Assembly (NCBI RefSeq): GCF_901538265.1
Contig: NZ_LR593886.1
Location: forward strand, 4,547,738 to 4,611,737
Reading direction: 5' to 3'
Length of the DNA: 64,000 nucleotides
From: Gemmata massiliana
Lineage (GTDB): Bacteria > Planctomycetota > Planctomycetia > Gemmatales > Gemmataceae
The notes beneath the pieces were generated by a model, which was not told the DNA's origin, ran no database searches, and saw only the letters and a list, made by a program, of their open reading frames with translations. The first letter of the stretch is position 1. Each line of letters starts with the position of its first letter. Made by a program: the position numbers and the translations under genes. Positions 45,826 to 54,690 of the stretch are shown piece after piece.

Positions 45826-48495
45826 TCACTCCCGGCGCTTGGCAATAGACGGCACGATCTTCAGCCACCGTTCCGGAAGTTCCAGTTTCTTACCGGGTTC
45901 AATGCCGGTCGCGGCAAGCACATTCGGACCCGCGACACGAGCTTGAAGCAGGAGCACCGAGGCCCCGCCCGCGAACGCGGTCGCGACACCGGGACCGCTC
46001 GCGGTTTGCGCGCCGAGCGTCAGTGTGTTCGGACCAAGCACATCGGGCTTGCCGCGAAGCGTCAGCCCCGTTCCTCCCCCTACGAGAGCACCAGGGGCAT
46101 CGGTACCGATGGTGATGGCGCCGAGCGCGTCGCCCGGGGTGCCGACGCCCGCGGTCGGTGCGGTGTACGAGCGGAACACGACTTTCGGGTCGCTGGCGGA
46201 GGTACCCAGCGTTTCGATGACGATACGCGGGTAAATCTCGACCTCGCGCTGAAGTGCCGGGAGGAGCGGCTCGGCTGCTGCGGCCGAGTCCAGTGCAAGG
46301 GCGAAGCGCCCGGCCGCGGGCACGGTGAATTCCAGCATCTGCTCGAACACCAGGAACGTCGGTGTGCGGTAAATGACGTTCGGCACGCTGACCGATCGCG
46401 CGTCTTCGGCCATCTCGTCGCTGGAGCGCTTTTCACCGTTGGGATCGATTTGCCGCAGCACGCGGATCGTGAGCGGGCGGACCGGGATGTCCGCTTCCGG
46501 GAAGTTCGGATCGGCCGGTTCGCGCCACTGCACCGTGAAGCGGAGTTTCGTTCCGGCGGCGAGTTCGGGCGTCACTGACCCACTTGCGGCACGGATTCCC
46601 AGGAAGTTCAGCGCGGGCGACCAGTTGTCCGCGGGCAGTTTCGTCTTCGGCGGAACGAACTCCATCAGCCCGTCCCGGTTGGCGTCGAGGAACGGCCCGC
46701 CCCAAACGGACGCGCCCGCGGCGCTCGCGGACTGGACCCACACCAGCGGCGGCTTGTGCGGTGTGAGCGGCTTCACGATGCGCGGCGGCAGGTCGGTCGC
46801 GAGCCGGTCCACGATCCCCGCGAAATCGCTGATCGCGTCGAGCGGGTACCCCGACTCCCACACCAGCGTGTTCACGATGACTTGTGCCCCTTCGAGTCCC
46901 TTCGTGATGTCTTTCTGATAGTTGTTGAACCGGTCCGTCAGTTCTACCAGTTCCTTTTCTTTCTGAATGAACCCATCGAGGTCCGCTTTGGCCTTCTTGC
47001 GGGCGGTCACCGCCACCTCGTTGTCCGTGAGGTCCGAGTACGCGGCCTTGTACGCGGCCACGGCCTGCGCGCGGTCGGTGTCGAACGTCTTCGTCCGGTT
47101 CGCGAGCTCGTTCAGGCGCACGAGCAGCGCGTCCGTGTACTGGATCTCGCCGCGTGTGAGGCGGATGATCGCGTTCAGGTGGAAGAAGCACCCCGGGTCG
47201 ATCCGCACGAGGATCAGGTCCGCGTCCGGTGCGACGGCCGCAAGTGCTTTAGCCGCTGTGGTGCCGGCACCAGCACGCAGGGGGTCGGCGGGGAAGGGGA
47301 GCAGTTCCGGTGTCAGTTCGGTCGTGAAGTCAATGATCTTCGTTCGCTTCGGCAGCTCAGTGCCAATGAGCTTGTCCGCGCCGGTGAAATCGGAGCCGAT
47401 GAGTACGACTTTCACGCCCGCCCCGGTGTACCCACGTTTGTACAGCTCGTCGAGGCGCGCGGCCTTGATCGCTTCGGCCGGCGTCGTGCTCTTTCCAGTT
47501 GCGGCGTTCACGATCGTCTCCGCGCCCTGACGCGGGAGACGCACGCCCAGAACGCCCGGCTCCTGGGAGATGCCTTCGACGTAAGACGCACGCGGCAACC
47601 GCACGTGAACGATGTTCCCGATGATGCCGTCGACCGAAGACCCCGGGAACCGCCCCAGGAACAGCGTCCTGACCGCGTCGAAGTCGGTGATGCGGTTCTC
47701 GAAGATCACTTCCACGCGGAGCGGGGCGTTCTTGGCCGCGGCGTTGCCCAGAAGTGCCCGCAGATCGGCCGAGTACCGGAGTTGAGCGGGCACAACGGGG
47801 GCCGGGGTAAGGGGTGCTGTGACGTCCGCGATCGGCAGCACCTCGGCCCAGCGGACCGGGTTGCGGTCGCGCAGAGGGGAGGGGAGCTGGTCTTGGCGAA
47901 CGAGCGGCAGGAACCACCCGCTCGGTTCGGTCCGCAGGTCGCGCACGAGGAGCGGCACGCTCTTGGCTTGGATCGTCCCGCGGACGAGCGTGTACCCCTG
48001 CGTGTCGTACCCGAGCGCTTCCGAGAACCCCATACCGGCGAGTTGAGCGATCACTTGGCGGTGCAACTTTTGCTGGATCGCGGGCAGGTAATCGCTGCGC
48101 AACCCGAGCTTGATCGCGACGGGTTTGTCGGCTTCGGCCGGGAGCATGAACCCGTCCGGCGCGAACAGGATGTTCAGCACGCGCGGGTTGTTCAGGACGT
48201 CCAGAACCTTCGCGCTCGGGATCGTTCCCGTGAAGCGCTCCGCGTTGGAGTCGAGGATCTCGAGGTCGTAGTCGGGTTCGTTCTTGCGCGTGTCCTCGAA
48301 CCCGAGGTTCGCGAGAAACTTTTGCAAGTCGAGGTACTGGCGCACGCGCTCGTCGCGGTCGGCGCGGATGCGGTACCGGATGTCGAGCTTCACCTTTTCG
48401 GTCCGCGGGGGCTCCTTCACTTGCGCCGGCGCGAGTGCCGTGGTGCAGAGGAGCGCGGCCGTGACCAGACCGTAGCGAGCGAGTGCGTGCGTCAT
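45826..48495 (-). CDS. Subtilase-like exported protein lacking the catalytic triad
   Basis: 889 residues with signal peptide (MTHALARYGLVTAALLCTTA, then LAPAQ). An S8-like core is recognisable: GYTGAGVKVVLIGSDFTGAD parallels the catalytic-Asp strand, but the Asp position is Gly; AGTTAAKALAAVAPDADLIL parallels the catalytic-His segment, but the His is absent; LRGKPDVLGPNTL, then SGPGVATAFAGGASVLLLQA parallels GTSxAxPHVAG, but the Ser is Gly. The N-terminal part (VRQYLDLQKFLANLGFEDTR) is unassigned. Probably a pseudoprotease with a binding or structural role; misalignment of one motif is possible, of all three less so. Confidence 0.8.
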   Translation of the reverse strand: MTHALARYGLVTAALLCTTALAPAQVKEPPRTEKVKLDIRYRIRADRDERVRQYLDLQKFLANLGFEDTRKNEPDYDLEILDSNAERFTGTIPSAKVLDVLNNPRVLNILFAPDGFMLPAEADKPVAIKLGLRSDYLPAIQQKLHRQVIAQLAGMGFSEALGYDTQGYTLVRGTIQAKSVPLLVRDLRTEPSGWFLPLVRQDQLPSPLRDRNPVRWAEVLPIADVTAPLTPAPVVPAQLRYSADLRALLGNAAAKNAPLRVEVIFENRITDFDAVRTLFLGRFPGSSVDGIIGNIVHVRLPRASYVEGISQEPGVLGVRLPRQGAETIVNAATGKSTTPAEAIKAARLDELYKRGYTGAGVKVVLIGSDFTGADKLIGTELPKRTKIIDFTTELTPELLPFPADPLRAGAGTTAAKALAAVAPDADLILVRIDPGCFFHLNAIIRLTRGEIQYTDALLVRLNELANRTKTFDTDRAQAVAAYKAAYSDLTDNEVAVTARKKAKADLDGFIQKEKELVELTDRFNNYQKDITKGLEGAQVIVNTLVWESGYPLDAISDFAGIVDRLATDLPPRIVKPLTPHKPPLVWVQSASAAGASVWGGPFLDANRDGLMEFVPPKTKLPADNWSPALNFLGIRAASGSVTPELAAGTKLRFTVQWREPADPNFPEADIPVRPLTIRVLRQIDPNGEKRSSDEMAEDARSVSVPNVIYRTPTFLVFEQMLEFTVPAAGRFALALDSAAAAEPLLPALQREVEIYPRIVIETLGTSASDPKVVFRSYTAPTAGVGTPGDALGAITIGTDAPGALVGGGTGLTLRGKPDVLGPNTLTLGAQTASGPGVATAFAGGASVLLLQARVAGPNVLAATGIEPGKKLELPERWLKIVPSIAKRRE

Positions 48496-48954
48496 GGATG
48501 GCGTCCAACTTCGGGCGCGCGGAACCTGTTCGTATTCATCGTGACCGGCAAGAGCGAACTTGCCAAGTCACCGGGCCAAACAAAAAGTGGTTAGACCGCC
48601 GCACGGTGCGAACAACCGGAACTGCGGTCGCGGCGAGAAGTGGGGTCGTGCCGAGGGGGAAAGACGGGTGAGATGTCGGGCTCCAGTAGAAGACGGAATG
48701 GCCACAAAAAAGCACACAGGGCGCAAAAGGAAGAGAGAGCAGATCAAAATAAAGAGCCGCGGATAGCGCAGATTACGCGGATCAGACAAGGAAACGGTTT
48801 TAGACCCCAATGGGGGCAAACTAAACGCGCTTTCTTTTGTCTGATCCGCGTAATCTGCGCTATCCGCGGCTCTTTATTTTGATCTCTGTTTTCTGATCTC
48901 TGCTCTCTCTTCTTTTGTGGCCATTCTGCCTTCGTCGCCCTTGATCCGTGGCTC
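48496..48954. other. 459-base intergenic region dominated by an inverted-repeat element
   Basis: Between the subtilase-like gene's start and the M20 peptidase's stop, both on the minus strand. The element at 48690-48934 fills half of it; the rest (48496-48689) would carry the promoter of the subtilase-like gene. No gene supported. Confidence 0.7.
48690..48934. repeat. Long inverted-repeat element with 49-base perfect arms
   Basis: Arms 48741-48789 (AGATCAAAATAAAGAGCCGC...) and 48837-48885 are exact reverse complements over 49 bases around a 47-base loop. Outside these, similarity continues with small indels: GAATGGCCACAAAA near 48697 pairs with TTTTGTGGCCATTC near 48913, and AAGAGAGAGCAGA repeats. 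The core CGCAGATTACGCGGAT matches the element at 17999-18093. No transposase is encoded, so it resembles a non-autonomous (MITE-like) or REP-type element. Confidence 0.9.
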
Positions 48955-50355
48955 TTACTTCACGGTTGTCGGCGTGAGTTTACCCAGGTTGGCGAACAGC
49001 CCGACGAGCGAGGCCATGAGCTTCTTGAAGTCCCCTTCGTGCAGGCTCTCGTTGGGGGCGTGGGCGTTGCTCGCCGGGTCTTCGATGCCCATGAGCAGCG
49101 CGGGGGCACCGCCGAACAGTTCCGAGAGCGGGCCGACGAACCCGATGCTCCCGCCGCCACCGATCGCGACCGGGTCACGGTCGAACCCCGTGCGCATCGC
49201 GGACAATGCGGCCTCGAACGCGGGGCCGTTCGGGTCGGTCATCCACCACTTGACCGGCGGACCGGCCGGCGTAACGGTCACTTCGCAGCCCCACGGCGGG
49301 TTCGCGGTGAGGAACGCCGTCAGCGCCTTGAGAACGTTTTCCGGCGTCTGGTCCGGCACGATCCGGCAACTCACGATCGCCGACGCCTTTGGCAGCACCT
49401 GGTTCGAGGCGCCCTTGATCGAACTCGCTTCCTGCGCGATCACCGTGATGGCCGGTCGGCGCCACGTCTGGGCGTAGTCGCTGAAGCCCTTCTCGGTGGA
49501 GAACCGCGCTCCGGGCACCATGCCGATGGATTGACGGACTTTCTCGGCGTCGGCGGGCAATTTGTTGAACCCGGCGCGCTCTTTGTCGGTGAGCGGGCGC
49601 ACCTCGTCGTAATACCCCGGGATCGGGAGCGGCCCGTTGTCCCAGTAGAGGCGCCCGAGGATGGCGTTCAGCGCGATGGCCGCGTCGGGCAGGGTTCCGC
49701 CGCCCATCCCGCTGTGAACGGGGATCTTCGCTGTGGTCACATCGACACGGACAGCGACGATCCCGCGAAGCGAGTACGTGATGCTCGGAATCCCGACCTC
49801 GATGTTCTCCGTGTCGCACACGACGATCACATCGGATTTGAGCCGGTCGCGGTGTGTTTCAAAGAACTTGAGTAGGTTCTTCGAGCCGACCTCTTCCTCG
49901 CCCTCCACGAGCATCTTGATGTTTACGGGGAGGGTGTTGCCGGTTTTGCGGTACGCGGCGATCGCCGCGAGTTGGGCCGAGATTGCGCCTTTGTCATCAG
50001 CAGAGCCGCGGGCGTAGAGCCGGCCGTCGCGCCGGGTGAGCTTCCACGGATCGCTGAGCCACTGCTCGACGAAGTTCACCGGTTGAACGTCGTGGTGCGC
50101 GTAGAGGAACACCGTCGGCTTGCCGGGCGCTTCGAGCCACTCGCCGTAAGCGTAGGGGAGCGACTGGCCGACTTTGAGGACGTCGACGTTGTGCAACCCG
50201 GCCTGCCGCATCTGGTCGCAGGTGAGTTTCGCGGTGCGATCGATTTCGGGGTTGTGTTCGCCGTCGGTACTGATGCTCTGGATCGCGACCAGTTCGGCGA
50301 GTCCCTGAACGATCTCTTCGTGATTTTTGTTCAGCCAATCGAGTGCGGCTTGCAT
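48955..50355 (-). CDS. M20-family dipeptidase/carboxypeptidase
   Basis: 466-residue zinc peptidase. Metal-ligand motifs: YAHHDVQP, RGSADDKGAISA, VEGEEEVGSKNL (catalytic Glu-Glu), the CDTENIEVG segment and a C-terminal IEDPASNAHAPNESL histidine. A dimerisation domain is inserted between them (RVDVTTAKIPVHSGMGGGTL). Resembles cytosolic non-specific dipeptidase/ArgE-like enzymes that release amino acids from di- and tripeptides. No signal peptide. Upstream gene on the other strand is divergent. Confidence 0.92.
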   Translation of the reverse strand: MQAALDWLNKNHEEIVQGLAELVAIQSISTDGEHNPEIDRTAKLTCDQMRQAGLHNVDVLKVGQSLPYAYGEWLEAPGKPTVFLYAHHDVQPVNFVEQWLSDPWKLTRRDGRLYARGSADDKGAISAQLAAIAAYRKTGNTLPVNIKMLVEGEEEVGSKNLLKFFETHRDRLKSDVIVVCDTENIEVGIPSITYSLRGIVAVRVDVTTAKIPVHSGMGGGTLPDAAIALNAILGRLYWDNGPLPIPGYYDEVRPLTDKERAGFNKLPADAEKVRQSIGMVPGARFSTEKGFSDYAQTWRRPAITVIAQEASSIKGASNQVLPKASAIVSCRIVPDQTPENVLKALTAFLTANPPWGCEVTVTPAGPPVKWWMTDPNGPAFEAALSAMRTGFDRDPVAIGGGGSIGFVGPLSELFGGAPALLMGIEDPASNAHAPNESLHEGDFKKLMASLVGLFANLGKLTPTTVK

Positions 50356-50491
50356 GAGGGTAGCCCCCGTATTTAGGTGCCATCACTCTACCGGTCGGGT
50401 GGGCCAGGGTAAACCCGCGCGCGATATGCTAACCGGACATGGGACTCGCTCGGCGAACCAATCACACGCGCACAACCCCACGAGGCCGCGT

Positions 50492-51052
50492 ATGTCTATG
50501 ACCCCGCCCGCACTGGCCGCCGAACTCGCGTTCCGGGCGAAGTTCCTTCGCATCGCGTGCCTGGTCAACATTGTGTTGTTTGTGCTGCTCGTCGGTGGCG
50601 GAACCGTGCTCGTAACCGCAGTAGCGCGGGCGACCGGGGCCAGCACCGCGGCGGGCGACGAGAAGGAGATCCGTGCGGTGCTCGAAGCGCAGGCGACCGC
50701 GTGGAACAAGGGTGATCTCGACGGGTTCATGGGCGGCTACTGGAACGACGACCAACTCACGTTCATCTCCGGTGGCGACATTACCAGCGGGTGGAAGAAA
50801 ACGAAGGAGCGGTTTGAAAAGCGCTACAAGGCCGACGGCAAGGAAATGGGCAAGCTCGCCTTCAGTGAGTTGCACGTCGAGACGTTCAGCCCGAACGCCG
50901 CGATGTTGCGCGGGAAGTTCGAGCTGACGTTCGAGAAAGAGAAGGACGACGCGAAGAAGACCGCACGCGGGCGCTTCACGCTGATCCTGCGCAAGACCCC
51001 GGACGGCTGGAAGGTCGTTCACGATCACACTTCGGCCGAAGAAAAGAAGTGA
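50492..51052 (+). CDS. Membrane-anchored DUF4440/SnoaL-like protein
   Basis: 186 residues from the ATG at 50492. One transmembrane helix near residues 20-45 (FLRIACLVNIVLFVLLVGGG), then a nuclear-transport-factor-2-like domain: EKEIRAVLEAQATAWNKGDL, DGFMGGYWNDDQLTFISGGD and TLILRKTPDGWKVVHDHTSA. DUF4440 proteins form cone-shaped pockets for small ligands or act as accessory domains; activity here is unknown. The soluble domain would face outside the cytoplasm. Confidence 0.82.
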   Translation: MSMTPPALAAELAFRAKFLRIACLVNIVLFVLLVGGGTVLVTAVARATGASTAAGDEKEIRAVLEAQATAWNKGDLDGFMGGYWNDDQLTFISGGDITSGWKKTKERFEKRYKADGKEMGKLAFSELHVETFSPNAAMLRGKFELTFEKEKDDAKKTARGRFTLILRKTPDGWKVVHDHTSAEEKK

Positions 51053-51110
51053 GCGGCGCGGGTGCTGGGGTTATCATCGTTGTTACCGCCATTTCTCCGA
51101 GGTCGGTGCG

Positions 51111-51590
51111 ATGATTCCGTTGCCCACGATCGATGCGTTGGATTCGATCACGATTCCCGTCGCGTGCCCGGTGCCGTGGGACACGATGCGCGGCGACCAC
51201 CGTACCCGGTTCTGCGACAAGTGCAGCCAGAATGTCCACGACGTAAGCGAACTCACGCGCGCTGAGGCCGTGCAGCTTGTCAGTGGCGATAAGCTCCCGT
51301 GTCTGCGCATCTACCGGCGCCCCGACGGGCGCATAATGACGGCCGACTGTGCGACGAAACGCGACCGCGTCTGGAAGTGGCTCGACCGGCGCTCGACGTG
51401 GGCCGCGGCGCTGTTTGCGGTCGTCTTCATGGCGGGGTGTGATCGCGAGCGACTCTCGGGCGAAATGGCTGGCGCCCCGTGTCGGTACGAATCGTTGCTG
51501 GAGCACACTGTAGAAACAGGCTCCCAGAGCGTTGTTGAGGGAATTACGTTGGAGGCAGCGAGACATCACGAAACAGGGGAAGGGCGATAA
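51111..51590 (+). CDS. Small cysteine-motif protein with C-terminal hydrophobic segment
   Basis: 159 residues. The first 60 show a recurrent bacterial motif: VACPVPWDTMRGDHRTRFCDKC followed by SQNVHDVSELTRAEAVQLV, with cysteines at 19, 35 and 38 suggesting a small zinc ribbon. In other bacteria this motif begins proteins with carboxypeptidase-regulatory or membrane domains. Residues about 92-104 are hydrophobic (WAAALFAVVFMAGC). The end is polar with no recognisable domain. Function unknown; distinct from its neighbours. Confidence 0.7.
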   Translation: MIPLPTIDALDSITIPVACPVPWDTMRGDHRTRFCDKCSQNVHDVSELTRAEAVQLVSGDKLPCLRIYRRPDGRIMTADCATKRDRVWKWLDRRSTWAAALFAVVFMAGCDRERLSGEMAGAPCRYESLLEHTVETGSQSVVEGITLEAARHHETGEGR

Positions 51591-51614
51591 CTCGTCCTTC
51601 CGTATAACGTTTGC

Positions 51615-53189
51615 ATGTCAACACCAGCCCCGCCCGCGCCGGAAGAATCCGACGACGTTCGCACCCTTCACAAACTCGGGTACGCGCAGGAACTCGCCCG
51701 CGTGCTCGGTGGGTTCTCGAACTTCGCCATCTCGCTCTCCATTATTTGCATCCTCGCGGGGGGGATCACCTCCTTCCACGTGGGGTTCTGTTCCGTCGGC
51801 GGGGCGTCCATCGGGATCGCGTGGCCGCTGGTCGGGCTGTTCGCGCTGTGCGTCGCGGCGACGATGGGGCAGATCGCGTCCGCGTTCCCGACGGCCGGCG
51901 GGTTGTACCACTGGGCCGCGATCCTCGGCGGGCGCGGGTGGGGGTGGGCGACCGCGTGGTTCAATCTCGCCGGGCTGGTCGCGGTTCTGGCTGCGATCAA
52001 CGTGGGTACGTTCCGCTTCGCGATGGGTGCGTTTCTACCGGATGTGAAGCCCACGCCGCTGATGCAGGGAGCGGTGGTCGCGCTGATTACCGTGTCGCAC
52101 GCGATCATCAACCACCTCGGCATTCGCGTGACGCGCGTCCTCACGGACTTCAGCGGGTACTGGATTCTGTTCGTTTCGGTCGTGGTCACGATCGCGCTGG
52201 CCACGGCCGCGCCGAGTCACGACTTTGAGCGCCTCTGGACGTTCACGAACTACAGCGGATTCCCACACTCACCAGTGCCCGAACCCGGCGCGGAGGCAGA
52301 AACCGTTGATCCGGTATGGCCGGAGCACCAATCGCTCTTGTGGCTGTTCGCCCTCGGCTTCTTGCTCCCCGCGTACACCATCACCGGGTTCGATGCGTCC
52401 GCACACGTTTCCGAGGAAACGGAGAACGCGGCGCGCAACGTTCCGCGCGGGATCGTCCGGTCCGTGTGGGTGTCCGCGCTCTTCGGCTGGTTCATGTTGT
52501 GCGCGGCGGTGCTCGCGATGCGCGACCCGACCGCGGTGGCAGAGAAAGGAGAGCAGGCGTTCGTGTTCACAATGGGCGACGTGCTCCCGCGCGGGCTGTA
52601 CCTCGTGCTATGCGGCAGTATCGTGCTTGCTCAGTATCTGTGTGGACTCGCGACGGTCACATCGACGTCGCGCATGGCGTTCGCGTTCGCACGCGACGGC
52701 GGGCTGCCGTGCTCGAGGTGGGTGCGGTTTGTGTCGCCGCGGTTCCGCACGCCGCCCGTTTCGATCTGGCTCGTGGCGGTGCTGGCCGTGCTGTTCACGC
52801 TGTTCGCCGAAGCCTACGCGACCATTGCCGCGTCCGCGGCGGTGCTGCTGTACATCTCGTATGTGTTGCCCACCGCGATCGGGGTGATCGCATACGGGCG
52901 GTGGTGGACGGCGATGGGACCGTGGACCCTCGGCCGGTGGTTCCGCCCGCTCGCGGTGGTGAGCGTTTTCGGGTGCGGGCTGCTGCTCGTGATCGGGGTT
53001 CAGCCGCCGAGCGAGAAAGCCGCGTATGTGGTGGGCGCAATGGTCGCGGCGCTAGCCGTAATGTGGTTCGCAGTGGCCCGGTACACGTTCCCCGGTCCGC
53101 CGCACGGAATCGAAACGCGGGCACAGGCCGAATCGATCGCGGCGGCCGAAGCTGCGGTTCACGAGGGCGACAAAGGAGCGACCCCGTGA
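51615..53189 (+). CDS. APC-superfamily amino acid/amine permease
   Basis: 524 residues with about twelve hydrophobic helices. The N-terminus LHKLGYAQELARVLGGFSNF and the GGLYHWAAILGG segment place it in the amino-acid/choline transporter (ACT, 2.A.3.4) group. It overlaps the following eutC start by GTGA, so the transporter is probably made together with the ethanolamine ammonia-lyase small subunit. That context suggests ethanolamine uptake, analogous to Eat permeases; substrates of this group otherwise include GABA and choline. Located in the cytoplasmic membrane. Confidence 0.88.
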   Translation: MSTPAPPAPEESDDVRTLHKLGYAQELARVLGGFSNFAISLSIICILAGGITSFHVGFCSVGGASIGIAWPLVGLFALCVAATMGQIASAFPTAGGLYHWAAILGGRGWGWATAWFNLAGLVAVLAAINVGTFRFAMGAFLPDVKPTPLMQGAVVALITVSHAIINHLGIRVTRVLTDFSGYWILFVSVVVTIALATAAPSHDFERLWTFTNYSGFPHSPVPEPGAEAETVDPVWPEHQSLLWLFALGFLLPAYTITGFDASAHVSEETENAARNVPRGIVRSVWVSALFGWFMLCAAVLAMRDPTAVAEKGEQAFVFTMGDVLPRGLYLVLCGSIVLAQYLCGLATVTSTSRMAFAFARDGGLPCSRWVRFVSPRFRTPPVSIWLVAVLAVLFTLFAEAYATIAASAAVLLYISYVLPTAIGVIAYGRWWTAMGPWTLGRWFRPLAVVSVFGCGLLLVIGVQPPSEKAAYVVGAMVAALAVMWFAVARYTFPGPPHGIETRAQAESIAAAEAAVHEGDKGATP

Positions 53190-53983
53190 GTGACAGCTCG
53201 CCGGTACCACAAGAATCGCTCGACCCGATCGAACGCGCGCTGGCCCAAACACCGGCCCGCGTGCTGGTCGGGCGCGCGGGGCTCGGTTACCGCACGTCGA
53301 CGTGGCTCCGGCTCCGCGAGGATCACGCCGCCGCACGCGACGCGGTTTACGCCGAGATTGATCTGGAACGCGACTTCGGCGCCGAACGAGTTACGCGATT
53401 CGGTCTGTTCGGCGTGGAAACGCAGGTAACGTCCAAGAGCGAGTACCTGCGCCGACCCGATTTGGGGCGAAAACTCAGCGATGTGTCGCGCGAACGTGTG
53501 CGCGCCGAGTGCTCATCGGAATGTGATTTTCAGGTCGTTATCGGTGACGGGCTTTCCGCGACTGCGGTTGCAACGCAGGCGCCGGAATTGCTCGATCGGC
53601 TGCACGTGGCAGCGACACAACGCGGGTGGTCGTTCGGCCGGCCGTTTTTGGTGCGCCACTGTCGCGTTGGGGTGATGAACGACGTCGGGGATCTGCTCGC
53701 GCCGGCCGTCGTCGTGTTGCTCATCGGCGAGCGGCCGGGGCTGGCGACGGCCGAGAGCCTGTCCGCGTACATGGCATTCCGCCCGCGCGGAGGACACACC
53801 GACGCCGACCGCAACTTGATCTCGAACATTCACGCACGCGGTGTGGGGCTTGCTGAGGCCGCGCAGCGAATCATCGCGCTCGCGGAGCAGTTCCGGGCCG
53901 TCGGACGCAGCGGCGTCGGAGTCACGGAAGTGTTGGACGCTCGCGCCTTGAGCAATCTCGCGTCGATTTCCGGATCAACATAA
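53186..53983 (+). CDS. eutC: Ethanolamine ammonia-lyase small subunit EutC
   Basis: 265 residues from the GTG at 53186 coupled to the permease (GTGA overlap). Conserved EutC segments: ARVLVGRAGLGYRTSTWLRL, REDHAAARDAVYAEIDL, LRRPDLGRKLSDVSRE, VVIGDGLSATAV, GERPGLATAESLSAYMAF, DRNLISNIHARGV. Together with EutB it forms the coenzyme-B12-dependent lyase converting ethanolamine to acetaldehyde and ammonia. EutB, normally directly upstream, is not in the window. The large frame from 52316 is a shadow of the permease. Confidence 0.93.
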   Translation: MSDSSPVPQESLDPIERALAQTPARVLVGRAGLGYRTSTWLRLREDHAAARDAVYAEIDLERDFGAERVTRFGLFGVETQVTSKSEYLRRPDLGRKLSDVSRERVRAECSSECDFQVVIGDGLSATAVATQAPELLDRLHVAATQRGWSFGRPFLVRHCRVGVMNDVGDLLAPAVVVLLIGERPGLATAESLSAYMAFRPRGGHTDADRNLISNIHARGVGLAEAAQRIIALAEQFRAVGRSGVGVTEVLDARALSNLASISGST

Positions 53984-54060
53984 GCGCGTTGATATCCGGC
54001 ACCTGGATTCATGTCGCCGGGCGGGGTACCATTGAGCATCTCTTCTTCGGAGGTGTTGCC

Positions 54061-54630
54061 ATGCTCCGCGCGTTCGCCTCACTTCTGGCCGTCGTGATCC
54101 TCGTTGCTGCGACACAAGCCGCGCCCGTTCCCAAACACCTGATGCCGAAGAACGAACCACTGTACTTCCCAACGACGGTCGGGACGAAGTGGGTCTATGA
54201 TCACAACGGCCAAGCGGAGATAACCAACGAGATCACGGCCGTTGAGGAGAAGGGCGGCGGTAAACTTGTGACGGTCAACGGGAATTCCGCCAGGCCGACC
54301 CGCTGGCACGTGTCGCGTGCGGGGGTGTATATCGTGTCGATGGGCGACGAGGAGTGCAAACCGGCCATTCCCATGCTCCAGTTGCCGCACGCGCCGGGAG
54401 CAACGTGGACCACCGAGAGCATGCACGGGTCCAAGCTGAAGGGGCTGTTCGCGTCGCACGGGCCGGAGCTGGTCGAGGTCGGGGCGGGTAAGTTCCAGGC
54501 CATTCGGGTCGAGGTGGAGTGGGTCGGGAACAACAAAGTGACGTTCTGGTACGCGCCCGACGTCGGGGTCGTGAAGGCCGCGGGGGGCTTGCGGAAAGAG
54601 CTGAAGTCGTTTAAGCCGGGTAAGGGGTGA
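54061..54630 (+). CDS. Secreted hypothetical protein
   Basis: 189 residues from the ATG at 54061, which gives a signal peptide (MLRAFASLLAVVILVAATQA, cleavage near APVP). The mature protein is beta-rich: YFPTTVGTKWVYDHNGQAE, EITNEITAVEEKGGGKLVTV, WHVSRAGVYIVSMGDEE and WVGNNKVTFWYAPDVGVVKA. This pattern is common to planctomycete secreted proteins of unknown function. The hairpin at 54636 separates it from the convergent sigma-secretin gene. Confidence 0.75.
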   Translation: MLRAFASLLAVVILVAATQAAPVPKHLMPKNEPLYFPTTVGTKWVYDHNGQAEITNEITAVEEKGGGKLVTVNGNSARPTRWHVSRAGVYIVSMGDEECKPAIPMLQLPHAPGATWTTESMHGSKLKGLFASHGPELVEVGAGKFQAIRVEVEWVGNNKVTFWYAPDVGVVKAAGGLRKELKSFKPGKG

Positions 54631-54635
54631 TATCG

Positions 54636-54657
54636 GCGGCCGGATCAGTCCGGCCGC
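54636..54657. terminator. Hairpin between convergent genes
   Basis: GCGGCCGGA (54636-54644), loop TCAG, TCCGGCCGC (54649-54657), between the stop at 54630 and the minus-strand stop at 54691. Confidence 0.65.
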
Positions 54658-54690
54658 GGTATTTCGTCAACTTTCGCAGAACCGTCTGAG

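Noticed and set aside
46756-48594. 612-residue open frame on the plus strand
   Set aside because: Antisense to the subtilase-like gene, very rich in Arg, Val, His and Gly, with no signal or domain; typical shadow of GC-rich third codon positions.
52316-53185. Extended N-terminus of eutC
   Set aside because: The frame runs through the permease gene out of phase and has shadow composition; the GTG at 53186 gives the family length.
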